Below, in pieces: positions 38,860-49,478 of a stretch of 64,000 nucleotides of DNA. The position numbers and the translations under genes were made by a program. The notes under the pieces are model-generated. The model was not told where the DNA came from and did no database searches. It saw nothing but the letters and a program-made list of their open reading frames with translations. Within the stretch, counting starts at the first letter, position 1. Each line of letters begins with the position of its first letter. The DNA is from Psychrobacter sp. P2G3. Lineage in GTDB: Bacteria > Pseudomonadota > Gammaproteobacteria > Pseudomonadales > Moraxellaceae. Where the stretch lies: NCBI RefSeq assembly GCF_001593285.1, contig NZ_CP012529.1, positions 2,356,001-2,420,000 on the forward strand. Reading direction: 5' to 3'.

Positions 38860-39255
38860 GATTATTGACCTTATCCATTTATTTAGTTGATTGATAAATT
38901 GCTTAGATGATACTAATTACAAAACACATATTTCTTAGTCTTATCATCTAGCTCTAAACAGTTATTATTCTAAAGATGTTCGTTTTAAAGATATTCTTGC
39001 TTAACGTTCAACTTTTCTAAGTTCGAATTATCATAACAAAACTATTCGCTTACAGTTTTACAAGATATAAAGAAATGTGCTTGGTATGTTAAGAATGTGA
39101 CTGTCTTATTAAGAACTACTTAACCAACCCTAAGTTCAGACAAATAAAAAACCAGCACAAAGGCTGGTTTTATTTAACATTAAACTTTAATAGAAGTTGC
39201 AATGATTTAGAACAGCCCTGATGCTGAAATGGGAAGTGCCTAAATAAAAGCTACC
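38860..39255. other. Spacer holding the LysR-gene terminator
   Basis: A hairpin AAAACCAGC (39148-39156) / GCTGGTTTT (39163-39171) lies about 85 bases after the LysR stop and acts as its terminator on the reverse strand. The remainder is AT-rich promoter space for the Sad-like gene with no gene seen. Confidence 0.65.
39148..39171 (-). terminator. Terminator of the LysR-type gene
   Basis: Nine-pair stem with an ACAAAG loop and flanking A/T tracts. Confidence 0.75.
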
Positions 39256-40245
39256 TTAAAACAGATGATTAATGGTGGGTATTTCTTGCTCCTGATTCTC
39301 TTCATCAGCAACCACCTGCCGTGCAACATGCATGATAAGTTGTCGTAACCAGCGATGCGCTGGATGATGCTGTAATAACGGTGACCATGCCATCGTCAGC
39401 TCAAATTCAGGAATAAAGAATGGTGGCTCTTTCATCATAATACTATCGTTATTGGCCTGCATGCGTGCAACTCGGGTCGGCAATGTCGCAATCAAATCTT
39501 TGTTTGCCGCGAGCATGGCCGGCATCTGATAATGACGAGTAAAGACACTGATTTGACGCTTTTGACCCAAACGTTGTAGTGCTTGATCGATAGAGCCAAG
39601 TCCGCCAGACTTTTCTGGATTGACTCCGAACCCCACGCCCATACCTGTCTTGGATACCCAGACATGCTGCGCTTTTAGATAGTTTTTTAGATTAAAACGG
39701 TTAGCATAAGGGCTTTCAGATGAGAGTAAGCAGCTAAAAGTGTCGCGCCAAACTAATACTTGATGGAAGCTTTGCGGAATCTCGTTGAAGCGGTTAATCG
39801 CCAAATCAACTCTCCCTTGCTCCATATCACGATAAGACACGTCTGAAGGTGTCAAAAAGTCCAAAATCACATTCGGTGCTTCAGAGCGTAAAGCTTTTAC
39901 CAGTTTTGGTACTAACGTTGCCTCAGCATAGTCTGAGGTCATAATACGAAAGACACGTGACGTGCTATACGGTCGAAACTCAGTACGCGGCTCAAGTACT
40001 TGAGTCAGATCAGCGAGTATCTCACGAATACGTGGTTGCAGCTCTAAAGCTCGTTCGGTCGGCGTCATACCTTCAGATGAACGCACCAATAACGGGTCGT
40101 TGAATAGCTTACGCAAACGTCGCAATATATTACTCATTGCAGGCTGGGTGATGCCTAACTGCTCAGCAGCACGTGTGACGTTTTTTTCTCTTAACAATAC
40201 ATCTAAATGCACCAATAAATTTAAATCGACCCGCTGCAAATTCAT
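39256..40245 (-). CDS. LysR-type transcriptional regulator
   Basis: A 329-residue regulator. The winged-helix DNA-binding part (about 1-62) shows LNLLVHLDVLLREKNVTRAAEQLGITQPAMSNILRRLRKLFNDPLLVR, of which NVTRAAEQLGITQPAMSN is the helix-turn-helix. The substrate-binding-like effector domain follows (about 90-300). The N-terminus resembles the NodD/LinR/PcpR subgroup (NLLVHLD...). Target and inducer are unknown. It is divergent from aceA across an 818-base gap, so it may act on aceA or on itself, an inference from position only. Confidence 0.88.
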   Translation of the reverse strand: MNLQRVDLNLLVHLDVLLREKNVTRAAEQLGITQPAMSNILRRLRKLFNDPLLVRSSEGMTPTERALELQPRIREILADLTQVLEPRTEFRPYSTSRVFRIMTSDYAEATLVPKLVKALRSEAPNVILDFLTPSDVSYRDMEQGRVDLAINRFNEIPQSFHQVLVWRDTFSCLLSSESPYANRFNLKNYLKAQHVWVSKTGMGVGFGVNPEKSGGLGSIDQALQRLGQKRQISVFTRHYQMPAMLAANKDLIATLPTRVARMQANNDSIMMKEPPFFIPEFELTMAWSPLLQHHPAHRWLRQLIMHVARQVVADEENQEQEIPTINHLF

Positions 40246-41063
40246 ATGTATTTCTCTTTTACTTAGAATAAATGCTATTTAATACTTAGCAATTTTTGCG
40301 TTGTTTTTATAGATAATTATGGGTGTTATACAGCCATTAGTAGGAAATTAAGAGTATTTTTTGCATTAACTTTGCTCAATATTAGCTATTATAACGTAAT
40401 TCTTCTAAACTCAAACCATTGTTTTTGTTACTCTATATATTATGGAAATACCAAAGATAACTATCATAAATTAGGTAAATCTTGGTAACCCCGCTATAGT
40501 GAGTTATACAAATAATTGACAGCACAGACAATAATTCTTATCTCAAATCGTTATTTTATTTATATAACTAAACAACGTATTTGTACGATGGGTTGTTACG
40601 TAGCTCAATGATTAAGTGCTAGCATCATATAATGCTTTGACTATTTATGTCTAAATACGCAGTTAGTTATTGTAACATTTCTTATTAGTAAGCAGAGATT
40701 TGGTAGGTGGTGAGATTTCTGCTGCAATGTATCGAGATATGAATGTCAATACAAACCTAATATGCTTTGACTACTAACTACTTTTTCTAGTAGAGTCAAG
40801 TAAACCTCTTGTATTTTACAGCAGGTTTGTTTAGGGTAATAGAGATAATATTTATAGTAAATTGTCATTCGCCGTTTGTGAGGCGGACTTCAATTTGCCC
40901 TTAGTAGTACCAATAGCAATTAAGTTTCAACGCAAGTTAGTACAATCGTAATCCCTGTAAATTCCTCGCAAATCAAATTTAGTTACGATCATTTTACCAC
41001 TTGATTCTGTGCTCGTTAGAATTTGTTCGTCAAACTTTTAATACCCCACCAAGGAGACTGTAG
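40246..41063. other. Long divergent intergenic region (LysR / aceA)
   Basis: At 818 bases this is the longest gene-free stretch of the window. It is AT-rich and holds no credible frame. A small GC hairpin (CGCC / GGCG near 40871-40885) is the only clear local structure. No confident promoter boxes were found for aceA. It may hold an unrecognised small RNA or a complex control region. Confidence 0.5.
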
Positions 41064-42650
41064 ATGTCAACTACTTATAAATCAGCAATCGATTTAGTAC
41101 GTGAATTAAAGCAAAAACACGGTAACTGGCAGAATATCAGCGAAACTGATGCTGCACGTATGATGGCACAAAACCGCTTCAAAACTGGTTTAGACATTGC
41201 AAAGTACACTGCAAAAATCATGCGTCAAGACATGGAAGATTATGACAACGACACATCTCAGTACACGCAGTCTCTAGGTGCATGGCATGGTTTTGTTGCC
41301 CAACAAACTATGTATGCTAAGAAAAAATACTTTGGTACTACTGCTAAAACTTACATCTACCTATCAGGTTGGATGGTAGCAGCCTTACGTTCTGAGTTCG
41401 GTCCTCTACCTGACCAATCGATGCACGAAAAAACATCAGTACCTAAGCTAATCGCAGAAATCTACACGTTCTTACGTCAAGCTGATGCTAAAGTGCTAAA
41501 CGACTACTTCCGTGAGCTAAACGCTGCTGAAGAAGCGGGGCAAGATACCACAGCCATCCAAGAAAAAATCGAAAACTTTGATTCACATGTTGTGCCAATC
41601 ATTGCTGATATCGATGCTGGTTTCGGTAACGAAGAAGCGACTTACCTATTAACTAAGCAAATGATCGAAGCTGGTGCTTGTGCTATCCAAGTTGAGAACC
41701 AAGTATCTGACGCTAAGCAATGTGGTCACCAAGCTGGTAAAGTAACTGTACCGCATGAAGATTATATCGCAAAAATCAATGCGATTCGTTATGCATTCTT
41801 AGAGCTTGGTGTTGAAGACGGTATCATCGTTGCTCGTACTGACTCTGAAGGCGCATCACTAACGCAAAAAATCCCAGTATCAAATGAGCCAGGCGATCTT
41901 GCTTCTCAGTACATCGACTTCATCGAAATGGAAGAAGTGACGCTAGAGAACGCGAAAGAGAACGATAGCTTGCTTAAGCACAACGGCAAACTTGTACGTC
42001 CAGTTCGCTTGCCAAACGGTCTATATCAGTTCCGTGAAGATACTAACATCGACCGCGTTGTCCTTGACTGTGTAACCGCTCTAGAAAACGGCGCTGACCT
42101 ACTATGGATCGAAACACCGACTCCAGACGTAGAACACATTAAAATGATGGTTGATCGCATTAAAGAGCAACAGCCTAAAGCTAAGCTAGTTTATAACAAC
42201 AGCCCATCATTCAACTGGACGCTTAATTTCCGTAAGCAAGTTATCGCTCAGTGGGAAGAAGAAGGTAAAGACATTTCTGCATACAATAAAGATGACTTGA
42301 TGAGTGCTGATTATGACGGTACTGAGCTTGATGCAGCAGCTGACGTTGCCGCTAAGAACTTCCAACGTGATGCATCACGTGAAGCTGGTGTATTCCATCA
42401 CTTAATCACGCTACCTACTTACCACACGACAGCACTTAGCGTTCATGAACTTGCTAAAGGCTACTTCGGTGAAGACGGTATGCTTGCTTATGCAGCTGGC
42501 GTACAACGTAAAGAAATTCGTGAAGGCATCGCTTGTGTTAAGCACCAAGCAATGGCGGGTTCTGACCTTGGTGATGATCACAAAGAGATCTTCTCTGGTG
42601 ACAACGCTCTAAAAGCTGGCGGCGGCAAGAACACAATGAACCAGTTCTAA
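41064..42650 (+). CDS. aceA: Isocitrate lyase
   Basis: Glyoxylate-shunt enzyme that splits isocitrate to succinate and glyoxylate, needed for growth on acetate. It has 528 residues, the long type found in Pseudomonas and Moraxellaceae rather than the 434-residue E. coli type. The active-site stretch is DAKQCGHQAGKVTVPH; the long type has KQCGH where E. coli has KKCGH, so this is not a defect. IADIDAGFGNEEAT binds metal. AAGGAG precedes the ATG. It ends at a strong terminator and aceB is not adjacent. Confidence 0.96.
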   Translation: MSTTYKSAIDLVRELKQKHGNWQNISETDAARMMAQNRFKTGLDIAKYTAKIMRQDMEDYDNDTSQYTQSLGAWHGFVAQQTMYAKKKYFGTTAKTYIYLSGWMVAALRSEFGPLPDQSMHEKTSVPKLIAEIYTFLRQADAKVLNDYFRELNAAEEAGQDTTAIQEKIENFDSHVVPIIADIDAGFGNEEATYLLTKQMIEAGACAIQVENQVSDAKQCGHQAGKVTVPHEDYIAKINAIRYAFLELGVEDGIIVARTDSEGASLTQKIPVSNEPGDLASQYIDFIEMEEVTLENAKENDSLLKHNGKLVRPVRLPNGLYQFREDTNIDRVVLDCVTALENGADLLWIETPTPDVEHIKMMVDRIKEQQPKAKLVYNNSPSFNWTLNFRKQVIAQWEEEGKDISAYNKDDLMSADYDGTELDAAADVAAKNFQRDASREAGVFHHLITLPTYHTTALSVHELAKGYFGEDGMLAYAAGVQRKEIREGIACVKHQAMAGSDLGDDHKEIFSGDNALKAGGGKNTMNQF

Positions 42651-42681
42651 TTACCGACCATCTCTAAGTACAGATTACAAG

Positions 42682-42716
42682 AAAAGCTGCCCTACATCAT
42701 GTAGGGCAGCTTTTTT
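42682..42716 (+). terminator. Terminator of aceA
   Basis: Fifteen-pair stem AAAAGCTGCCCTACA / TGTAGGGCAGCTTTT with a TCA loop and T run. Confidence 0.92.
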
Positions 42717-42782
42717 ATTGCAACTTAAATAATTGTAGAATGGTAGACTAATAGTTATTAGTCAGAATTATTAGGAGCCATC

Positions 42783-44396
42783 ATGCAGGAAATAGAGCTA
42801 AAGTTTTTAGTACCAGAGTCGCGGCTAAAGAGCCTGATGCGTCAAGCCCAAGTCAAGTCCTCACAGATTACGCAACTGGCAGCGCATTATTACGATACAC
42901 CTGATCAACAGCTTGCACAGGCTGGTATTGGCTTACGTATTCGTAAAGAAGGCGACACCTGGGTACAGACTATCAAAGCTGGTGGCGATGGTATTGCTGC
43001 ACGTTTAGAGCATAATGCTATATTAGATAATGGACAAGTACAGGCCATGCTGGATAATAATAAGCTAATGCCTGATTTGACGATTTATAAAGACACCTCA
43101 ATTGCTTCTACTTTGGCCGATTTCAAGCTCAAAAAACTGGCACAAAAACTAACACGCCAATATGTTACTGATGTAAAGCGCACTACCCGTTTGTTAATGG
43201 AAGACAGTAAAGATGAGGATAGCAATAGTATTGAGATGGCGTACGATCATGGAGAAGTTATCCATGGTCATGATGATACCCAGCGCGATCCTATTCAAGA
43301 GATTGAGTTTGAGCTGGTCTCAGGAGATTTAGACTTTTTATTTACGACTGCTAAAACGTGGTGTAAGCGTTATAAGCTCTGCTTGTCTACCGTCACCAAA
43401 GCTGAGCGCGGTGGTCTACTAATCACTGGGCAAAATCATAGTCCAGCGGTTAAAGCTGACCTGAGCCAGCTGAATATTAACAAAGACAGCAGCATACCTG
43501 CCTTTGTACGCGCAGCAGTGCATAATTGTCTGTTGCAGATATTACCGAATAGTAGTGCTGTCGTGGCTGGCAGCAAAGATGATGAGCATATCTTACAACT
43601 ATCCATTGGTATTAACCGCCTGCGTGCTGCATTACAAGCATTTACTGGCTTTTCTGATGAGCTTAACCCTGACTGGCAGCCGATACTAAAACAAACAGCG
43701 ACCTTACTTGGTAGCTATCGTGAACTCGCCTATCTTGCTTCATATATCGAGCCTAAACTGCAAGAATTTAATGCGCCTGTAGTCGATTGGACTGCAGACC
43801 TCGAAGCACTCAAAATTAAGCCTATCGATGTGGTAGCAGCCAATGACTTTCAACTAACTCTACTGGAGCTGATTGCCTTTGTTATGAGTGATCCGCACCT
43901 TGAACCGCAAGCTGATAAGTGCGCCAATGATAAACTGGCAAAAATACTATCTAAGCAGCATACAAAGTTTGTGAAAGCCGAGCAAAGCCTAGAAAGTAAA
44001 AATGATGCCAGCGACAATGGCTCTGATAGTAAGGATTTGGAAAGCGTTGATTCACATAATGTTAATTTAGAAAGCAGTGACAAAGACCAAGCGCAGCATA
44101 AATTGTACCGCCAATTAACAGATTTACGCTATATCAATCAGTTTGCCGTGCCATTATTGAATAAGAAAGATGGTAAAAAGAAAGCCAAACGCTGGTTAAA
44201 ACGTTTGATAAAAGCGCAAAAATCATTGGGTCGATATTGTGAACATCTTCAATATCAACAACGTTATCAGCAAAAGTCAGAAGAAAACTCTAATGCGCTG
44301 TATGGTGCGGGCTGGTTTGCTGCAACGCTAAAAAAAGACCTTAAACGCACTGAAAAACACTTGGCTAAAGTGAAAGACAGCTCGATATTTTGGTAA
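42783..44396 (+). CDS. CYTH-CHAD domain protein
   Basis: A 537-residue protein with two domains. The N-terminal CYTH domain (about 1-205) opens with the ExExK signature in QEIELKFLV and has the tunnel-fold pattern YYDTPDQQLAQAGIGLRIRKEG. The C-terminal CHAD domain (about 235-537) is helical and rich in His, Arg and Lys, containing an acidic Ser/Asp insert (about 400-440) and ending with basic helices. CYTH enzymes act on triphosphates, and CHAD domains bind polyphosphate, so an inorganic triphosphatase or polyphosphate-linked role is inferred. The ATG follows AGGAG. Confidence 0.88.
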   Translation: MQEIELKFLVPESRLKSLMRQAQVKSSQITQLAAHYYDTPDQQLAQAGIGLRIRKEGDTWVQTIKAGGDGIAARLEHNAILDNGQVQAMLDNNKLMPDLTIYKDTSIASTLADFKLKKLAQKLTRQYVTDVKRTTRLLMEDSKDEDSNSIEMAYDHGEVIHGHDDTQRDPIQEIEFELVSGDLDFLFTTAKTWCKRYKLCLSTVTKAERGGLLITGQNHSPAVKADLSQLNINKDSSIPAFVRAAVHNCLLQILPNSSAVVAGSKDDEHILQLSIGINRLRAALQAFTGFSDELNPDWQPILKQTATLLGSYRELAYLASYIEPKLQEFNAPVVDWTADLEALKIKPIDVVAANDFQLTLLELIAFVMSDPHLEPQADKCANDKLAKILSKQHTKFVKAEQSLESKNDASDNGSDSKDLESVDSHNVNLESSDKDQAQHKLYRQLTDLRYINQFAVPLLNKKDGKKKAKRWLKRLIKAQKSLGRYCEHLQYQQRYQQKSEENSNALYGAGWFAATLKKDLKRTEKHLAKVKDSSIFW

Positions 44397-44429
44397 AGGT
44401 ATTTATAAAAAATAATAAAAATGCAGAAT

Positions 44430-44466
44430 AAAAGAGACAGCTCCATTTATAAGAGCTGTCTCTTTT
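44430..44466. terminator. Bidirectional terminator, CYTH-CHAD / L,D-transpeptidase
   Basis: Thirteen-pair stem AAAGAGACAGCTC / GAGCTGTCTCTTT with a nine-base loop between convergent genes. Confidence 0.85.
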
Positions 44467-44529
44467 AACCTTAAATTAATGAATATAACATCGCCAGTTA
44501 TTTATAAACTTTATTGACCAAACCAGTAT

Positions 44530-45045
44530 CTAGCTAGCTACAATAGTAACCGCTATGCCTTCTTCAACCTTCTCAAACAGCTCAATAATGTCCTCATTAC
44601 GCATACGTACACAACCATGGGAGTATGGTGCGCCCATAGGTTCAGTGTCTGGTGTGCCATGAATATAGATATAACGCTGATACGTATCACAGCCGCCTTG
44701 ACTGTTACTGCCTTTATTAACACCTTCCTCAAGACCACTTAGCCATAAAATACGGCTTAATATCCAATCACGTTCAGGATGTAGCGCGCCAAGCTCAGCA
44801 CTATATACCTCGCCCGTAGATACTCGTCCAACAAACACAGCATTCATAGGCTCATCCTTACCTATCTTCTTGGCAATGATATGGTTGCCGAGCGGTGTGC
44901 AACCACTATCTTGCTGGCTACCAATGCCGTTCTTAGCAGTGGATACTTTATATTGAGCAAGCTCAGTTTGCTGCTGATATGCTGTTAGAGTTTGCTTAGC
45001 AATATTGATTACTAGCTGCGTATCGGTGCGGTTGTTATTTATCAT
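44530..45045 (-). CDS. L,D-transpeptidase (YkuD family) without signal peptide
   Basis: A 171-residue YkuD-fold enzyme. The catalytic signature is the HGTPD histidine followed by SHGCVRMRNEDIIELFE with the nucleophile cysteine near residue 145. The family cross-links or modifies peptidoglycan, normally in the periplasm. The N-terminus MINNNRTDTQLVINIAKQT has no signal peptide or anchor although the ribosome site (GGAAG) is good, so either export is non-standard or the protein acts elsewhere. A four-fold 12-base repeat lies directly upstream. Confidence 0.85.
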   Translation of the reverse strand: MINNNRTDTQLVINIAKQTLTAYQQQTELAQYKVSTAKNGIGSQQDSGCTPLGNHIIAKKIGKDEPMNAVFVGRVSTGEVYSAELGALHPERDWILSRILWLSGLEEGVNKGSNSQGGCDTYQRYIYIHGTPDTEPMGAPYSHGCVRMRNEDIIELFEKVEEGIAVTIVAS

Positions 45046-45070
45046 AAAAGCTTCCGGCTGTCATTCATAA

Positions 45071-45118
45071 CATGATTAATAGCATGATTAATAGCATGAT
45101 TAATAGCATGATTAATAG
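45071..45118. repeat. Four tandem copies of a 12-base unit
   Basis: CATGATTAATAG repeated four times without mismatch, followed by a degenerate CATTATCAG. It lies 26 bases upstream of the L,D-transpeptidase start, in its promoter or leader. Confidence 0.95.
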
Positions 45119-45217
45119 CATTATCAGTAAAATGATTATAAATTTCTATTATTAAGGGATTGTATCAAGACATTTGGCACCGTAATATAGGGGCACACTT
45201 TTTGATGCTAGCAGATT

Positions 45218-46462
45218 ATGACGACTATTTCACCGACACGTGTGTCGATGTATGACTTTTTATACCAAGATACTCAGCCAATGGTGTCGTTATTAGCTGA
45301 TGCCGCTCAACTATCGTTACCACAGACACGCCTTGCAGTTGGCTTTGGTTTACAAGCGATTGTAAGTGCTCTACTCGCTTATCAACAGCGTTATCAAGGT
45401 CTGTCTGTTAGCAAAAAGCTATTTAATCGTAGTGCAGTAAAAGAGCTACGTCGATACAATTCTATGAACTTTACAACCATCAAGGTAACGTCATATCATC
45501 GTCATGATGTCGCCAACGCAATATTTAAAGACAGCACTGATGTGATCAAGGCTAGCGAATACATAGCAAATAAGATTGACGCTACTACCTCTCAGGTCCA
45601 AACCTTGCTCACCTGTCTGTGTGTTATCGTTTTACGAGAGCTTGCAATCTTAGCGGACTATAGCCAGCTTGATAATGATGAGATTGACAAATGGTTTGCT
45701 TTGCAACCACAGTTTTTATCACTTGAACGCTTTGCAGCTATTGAGCCGAAGATAACTCCTGCAGATAATAAAGAATATACCATATCGACAAAATCGACAG
45801 AGTTAGAATTGGATAGCAAAGAGCTTAATGTCTTTAATAACAAGCAACTATCAAGCGTGCCCCCACCTTTCGACCCTTATTGGTATGAGCTGACCGCATT
45901 CAAACCCGATAATTATAAACCGGTACAAGATATGCAGCTGGCAACTGGTCACTATCTAAAAGCCATCGGCCGTTCATCTGACAATTTGCAGCAAGGCGGG
46001 CATAATGACTTGTTGATATTTGCAGAAATGACGGCCATCACGTTGCCGCATCAACGCTGGCTATTACAGCTGGCCAAAATTTCAGAAATCTACTTGCAGC
46101 GCGATCGTTTGCGCATTACCTCTGAACCTGAAAACCCACCAAAACCACCTTTGGTAAGTTTAGGACTAATCGGCGGTAACAGTGAAAGTACGCCAGCAAC
46201 TACTAGCGAGATACCAATTGAATACGATGCACCAGTCCCTATTTGGAAAAACCCCATTATCCTGATTATTATTTTGGTTATTGGTAGTCTCAGTGCACTT
46301 GCGACCTTAAAATACCAAACGCAGAAATCTAATGGCGCCATACCTGCAACGGCAGAAGTGTTAAAGCAAGACCTCATGGAAGAACGTCAACAGCAGGATG
46401 TAGCCATTGTAATGGTAGACAATGGTGAAACTGATATTAAGAAAGCAGCAAAAACTGAATAG
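45218..46462 (+). CDS. Unknown protein with C-terminal membrane anchor
   Basis: A 414-residue protein not assigned to a family. The N-terminal 150 residues are hydrophobic and helical (LAVGFGLQAIVSALLAYQQ), a middle section is polar, and one clear transmembrane segment lies at about 347-364 (IILIIILVIGSLSALATL). A 50-residue charged tail follows. This suggests a tail-proximal anchor with the bulk on one side, probably the cytoplasm. The ATG lacks a strong ribosome site. It is divergent from the L,D-transpeptidase and convergent with argG. Confidence 0.65.
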   Translation: MTTISPTRVSMYDFLYQDTQPMVSLLADAAQLSLPQTRLAVGFGLQAIVSALLAYQQRYQGLSVSKKLFNRSAVKELRRYNSMNFTTIKVTSYHRHDVANAIFKDSTDVIKASEYIANKIDATTSQVQTLLTCLCVIVLRELAILADYSQLDNDEIDKWFALQPQFLSLERFAAIEPKITPADNKEYTISTKSTELELDSKELNVFNNKQLSSVPPPFDPYWYELTAFKPDNYKPVQDMQLATGHYLKAIGRSSDNLQQGGHNDLLIFAEMTAITLPHQRWLLQLAKISEIYLQRDRLRITSEPENPPKPPLVSLGLIGGNSESTPATTSEIPIEYDAPVPIWKNPIILIIILVIGSLSALATLKYQTQKSNGAIPATAEVLKQDLMEERQQQDVAIVMVDNGETDIKKAAKTE

Positions 46463-46522
46463 AAGAGATTAGCTATTAGAGCATGTTCATAAAATAGGCT
46501 TTTAATAAAATTTAGTAGCAAT

Positions 46523-46562
46523 AAAAAACAGAGACACTATTGATATAGGTCTCTGTTTTTTC
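46523..46562. terminator. Bidirectional terminator, unknown gene / argG
   Basis: Thirteen-pair stem AAAAAACAGAGAC / GTCTCTGTTTTTT with an inner CTAT/ATAG. Confidence 0.88.
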
Positions 46563-46604
46563 TGTAATCTAAAGGCTTACTTGACTATCAATAGTCTATA
46601 AATC

Positions 46605-47843
46605 TCATTTTGATAAGTCACGACCACGGCTGGCTTCAATAGCTAGACGTAGACCATTTAGACGGATGAAACCTTCCGCATCTTTTTGATCATACGCGCC
46701 AGCATCATCTTCAAAAGTCGCGATTTTTTCATCGAACAAAGAATCATCTGACTTACGACCAACGACGCTAACAGCACCTTTGTACAACTTCACACGTACC
46801 GTACCGTTTACATACTCTTGTGATTTATCAATCAAAGCTTGTAACATCATACGTTCAGGACTAAACCAGTAACCATTGTAGATAGTTTTAGCATAGCGTG
46901 GCATTAGCTCATCTTTTAGATGCGCCGCTTCACGATCTAGCGTTAATGACTCAATGCCGCGATGCGCTTTTAACATAATTGTACCAGCTGGTGTCTCGTA
47001 GCAACCACGTGACTTCATACCAACGTAACGGTTTTCTACGATATCTAAACGTCCGATACCATGCTTGCCACCGATTTCATTTAGCTTAATCATAATCTCA
47101 TATGGCTTGAGTGTCTCGCCGTCAATCGCAACGATATCACCTTTTTCGTATTCTAATTCTAGATATTGCGCTTCATCAGGTGCTTCTTCTGGGCTGACTG
47201 ACCAACGCCACATATCGTCTTCTGCTTCAGCATATGGATCTTCTAGGATACCGCCCTCATAAGAGATATGCAGTAAGTTAGCATCCATTGAGTAAGGAGA
47301 TTTGGTCTTATTACCCGCATAATCGATCGCAATATTATGCTCTTTAGCATATTCCATCAAGCTTTCACGGCTAGACAAATCCCACTCACGCCAAGGCGCA
47401 ATGGTCACAACATCTGGAGACAAGGCAACAGCACCGAGCTCAAAACGCACTTGGTCATTGCCTTTACCGGTCGCACCATGGCTGATAGCGTCAGCATTGT
47501 GTTCTTTGGCAATCTCGACCAATCGTTTGGCAATCAGTGGACGGGCGATAGAAGTACCGAGCAGATACTCACCTTCATAAATAGCATTGGCACGGAACAT
47601 AGGAAATACATAATCGCGGGCAAATTCTTCACGTAAGTCTTCGATATGGATATGTTTGATGCCCATCGCTTCAGCTTTAGCGCGCGCCGGCTCTACCTCT
47701 TCACCTTGACCAATGTCAGCAGTAAAAGTAATCACTTCGGCATCATAGGTTTCTTGAAGCCATTTAGCGATGATTGAGGTATCAAGGCCACCTGAATATG
47801 CCAATACGATTTTATTGATATTTTTTGGATCAAGCTGAGCCAT
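46605..47843 (-). CDS. argG: Argininosuccinate synthase
   Basis: Condenses citrulline and aspartate with ATP in arginine synthesis. It is 412 residues with the N-terminal PP-loop [13 protein letters not shown], the aspartate/citrulline site near [15 protein letters not shown], and SPEEAPDE and the C-terminal domain typical of the bacterial type. AGGAG precedes the ATG. It is monocistronic, with no ARG box identified by eye. Confidence 0.97.
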   Translation of the reverse strand: MAQLDPKNINKIVLAYSGGLDTSIIAKWLQETYDAEVITFTADIGQGEEVEPARAKAEAMGIKHIHIEDLREEFARDYVFPMFRANAIYEGEYLLGTSIARPLIAKRLVEIAKEHNADAISHGATGKGNDQVRFELGAVALSPDVVTIAPWREWDLSSRESLMEYAKEHNIAIDYAGNKTKSPYSMDANLLHISYEGGILEDPYAEAEDDMWRWSVSPEEAPDEAQYLELEYEKGDIVAIDGETLKPYEIMIKLNEIGGKHGIGRLDIVENRYVGMKSRGCYETPAGTIMLKAHRGIESLTLDREAAHLKDELMPRYAKTIYNGYWFSPERMMLQALIDKSQEYVNGTVRVKLYKGAVSVVGRKSDDSLFDEKIATFEDDAGAYDQKDAEGFIRLNGLRLAIEASRGRDLSK

Positions 47844-48380
47844 GAATAACTCCTAATATAAGAATTTAGTTATCAGAAAAGATGCTAAGAATGAATTGAA
47901 GTATAAATTGCCTACTCAGTGTACATCATATTCACAATTGGCAAAAGTGTAACTCTCTTACGAGTCATGATTTATCAACAATTCATCTTATATTTGCTAG
48001 CGATATTGATGATAATTGTAGTGATAATCATGAAAAAGGTATTCAAGGATTGCGTAGTTATATTTGGTTGCATATTTAGTCAAGCAGTCAAATCTGCTAT
48101 GATAGTAAAGAGCCAAATATCGATGTAAATAAACATTATGACGGATAAGCATTGTTATAAAATAAACAACCTTATGTTAAGCAAAATATTTAACCATAAT
48201 TTTTGAATTTGAGACGACGGGTCAAAGAACCTATCTCAACCCATAGCAGCAACTCTGATGTTTTATTTTCATCTATACCCTTTATATACCTTTTTTTAAC
48301 GATAGCAATTATTACAAAACTTGCGCCTTAGCGTCTTTTACTATCATCTTTTTTCACTATACCTTAAGACATAGAAAACT
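47844..48380. other. Divergent spacer argG / pyrC
   Basis: 537 AT-rich bases. A possible extended -10 (TGC then TATGAT, 48098-48103) would serve pyrC with a leader of about 270 bases. Reading frames here lack ribosome sites and look random. Confidence 0.4.
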
Positions 48381-49460
48381 ATGACCCCAATTACTGATTC
48401 CATTAAAGAGTTAACTATCCTTCAGCCAGACGATTGGCATATTCACTTGCGTGATGATAAAGCACTTGCCACCACTGTAGCGCATGCGGCGGCAAGCTTT
48501 AATCGCGTCATCTGTATGCCAAATCTAGTACCACCAGTTAAAAATACTGATGATGCGCGTGCCTATCGCGCTCGTATCATGCAGCATTTGCACGATAGTA
48601 ATTTGGATGCTGAGCGCAAAGCTGCTTTTGACCCACGTATGACTTTATATCTAACTGATCAAACTACCGCAAAAGATATTGAAGTAGCTGCCCAATCAGG
48701 TATCGTACAAGCGGTCAAACTGTATCCTGCGGGCGCTACAACCAACTCTGCTGATGGCGTGACTGATATTAATGCCTGCGTTGATGTGTTCGAAGCCATG
48801 GAAAAGTATAATTTACCACTACTACTACACGGTGAAGTAACGCACGACCATGTCGATATTTTTGATCGTGAAAAACGCTTTTTAGAAGAGGTGCTTGGGC
48901 AAATTATTGCTAAATTCCCTACTCTCAAAATTGTGATGGAGCATATTACTACTAGTGACGCGGCTGACTTTGTCTTAGCACAAGGTAATCAAGTTGCAGC
49001 CACTATTACCCCGCAGCACTTGATGTTCAACCGTAACCACATGCTATTGGGTGGTATCAAGCCGCATTTTTATTGTTTGCCCATCTTAAAACGTAAACAA
49101 CACCAAGAAGTACTGCTAAATGTTGCTACTAGTGGCAGTCCAAAATTCTTTTTGGGAACTGATTCAGCGCCACATGCAACAGATAAAAAAGAAGCCGCTT
49201 GTGGCTGTGCTGGCTGCTACAGCTCATCAATTGCCCTACCCTTATATGCGACCGCATTTGATAGTGTCGGCAAAATTGATAAATTAGAAGGTTTCACTAG
49301 CCTTTTTGGTGCACAGTTTTATGGCCTACCAGTTAACGAAACTACCGTGACCTTAACGAATAACCCTATGCAAGTGCCTACAGGTTACCCTTACTTTGAT
49401 GGGCAAACGCTTACACCACTAATGGCTGGTGAGATGCTACCCTGGTCCATCAAAGCATAA
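48381..49460 (+). CDS. pyrC: Dihydroorotase
   Basis: Cyclises carbamoyl-aspartate to dihydroorotate in pyrimidine synthesis. It is a class-II dihydroorotase of 359 residues. The metal-binding HxH is H20/H22 in [10 protein letters not shown], the carbamylated lysine is K113 in VKLYPAG, and later ligands are in [15 protein letters not shown] and GTDSAPH. The ribosome-binding site is weak. An interleaved inverted-repeat element follows directly and rnt begins 127 bases later on the same strand. Confidence 0.96.
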   Translation: MTPITDSIKELTILQPDDWHIHLRDDKALATTVAHAAASFNRVICMPNLVPPVKNTDDARAYRARIMQHLHDSNLDAERKAAFDPRMTLYLTDQTTAKDIEVAAQSGIVQAVKLYPAGATTNSADGVTDINACVDVFEAMEKYNLPLLLHGEVTHDHVDIFDREKRFLEEVLGQIIAKFPTLKIVMEHITTSDAADFVLAQGNQVAATITPQHLMFNRNHMLLGGIKPHFYCLPILKRKQHQEVLLNVATSGSPKFFLGTDSAPHATDKKEAACGCAGCYSSSIALPLYATAFDSVGKIDKLEGFTSLFGAQFYGLPVNETTVTLTNNPMQVPTGYPYFDGQTLTPLMAGEMLPWSIKA

Positions 49461-49478
49461 ACAGTACACAAATCCTCT

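Noticed and set aside
41710..41757. Isocitrate lyase with KQCGH instead of KKCGH
   Set aside because: At first looked like an active-site change, but the long-type enzymes of Pseudomonas also have KQCGH.
45071..45118. Tandem 12-base repeat as a CRISPR-like array
   Set aside because: The units are contiguous with no unique spacers and far too short for a CRISPR array.
47919..48128. A 69-codon frame upstream of pyrC
   Set aside because: No ribosome site, AT-rich hydrophobic composition, no recognisable motif.
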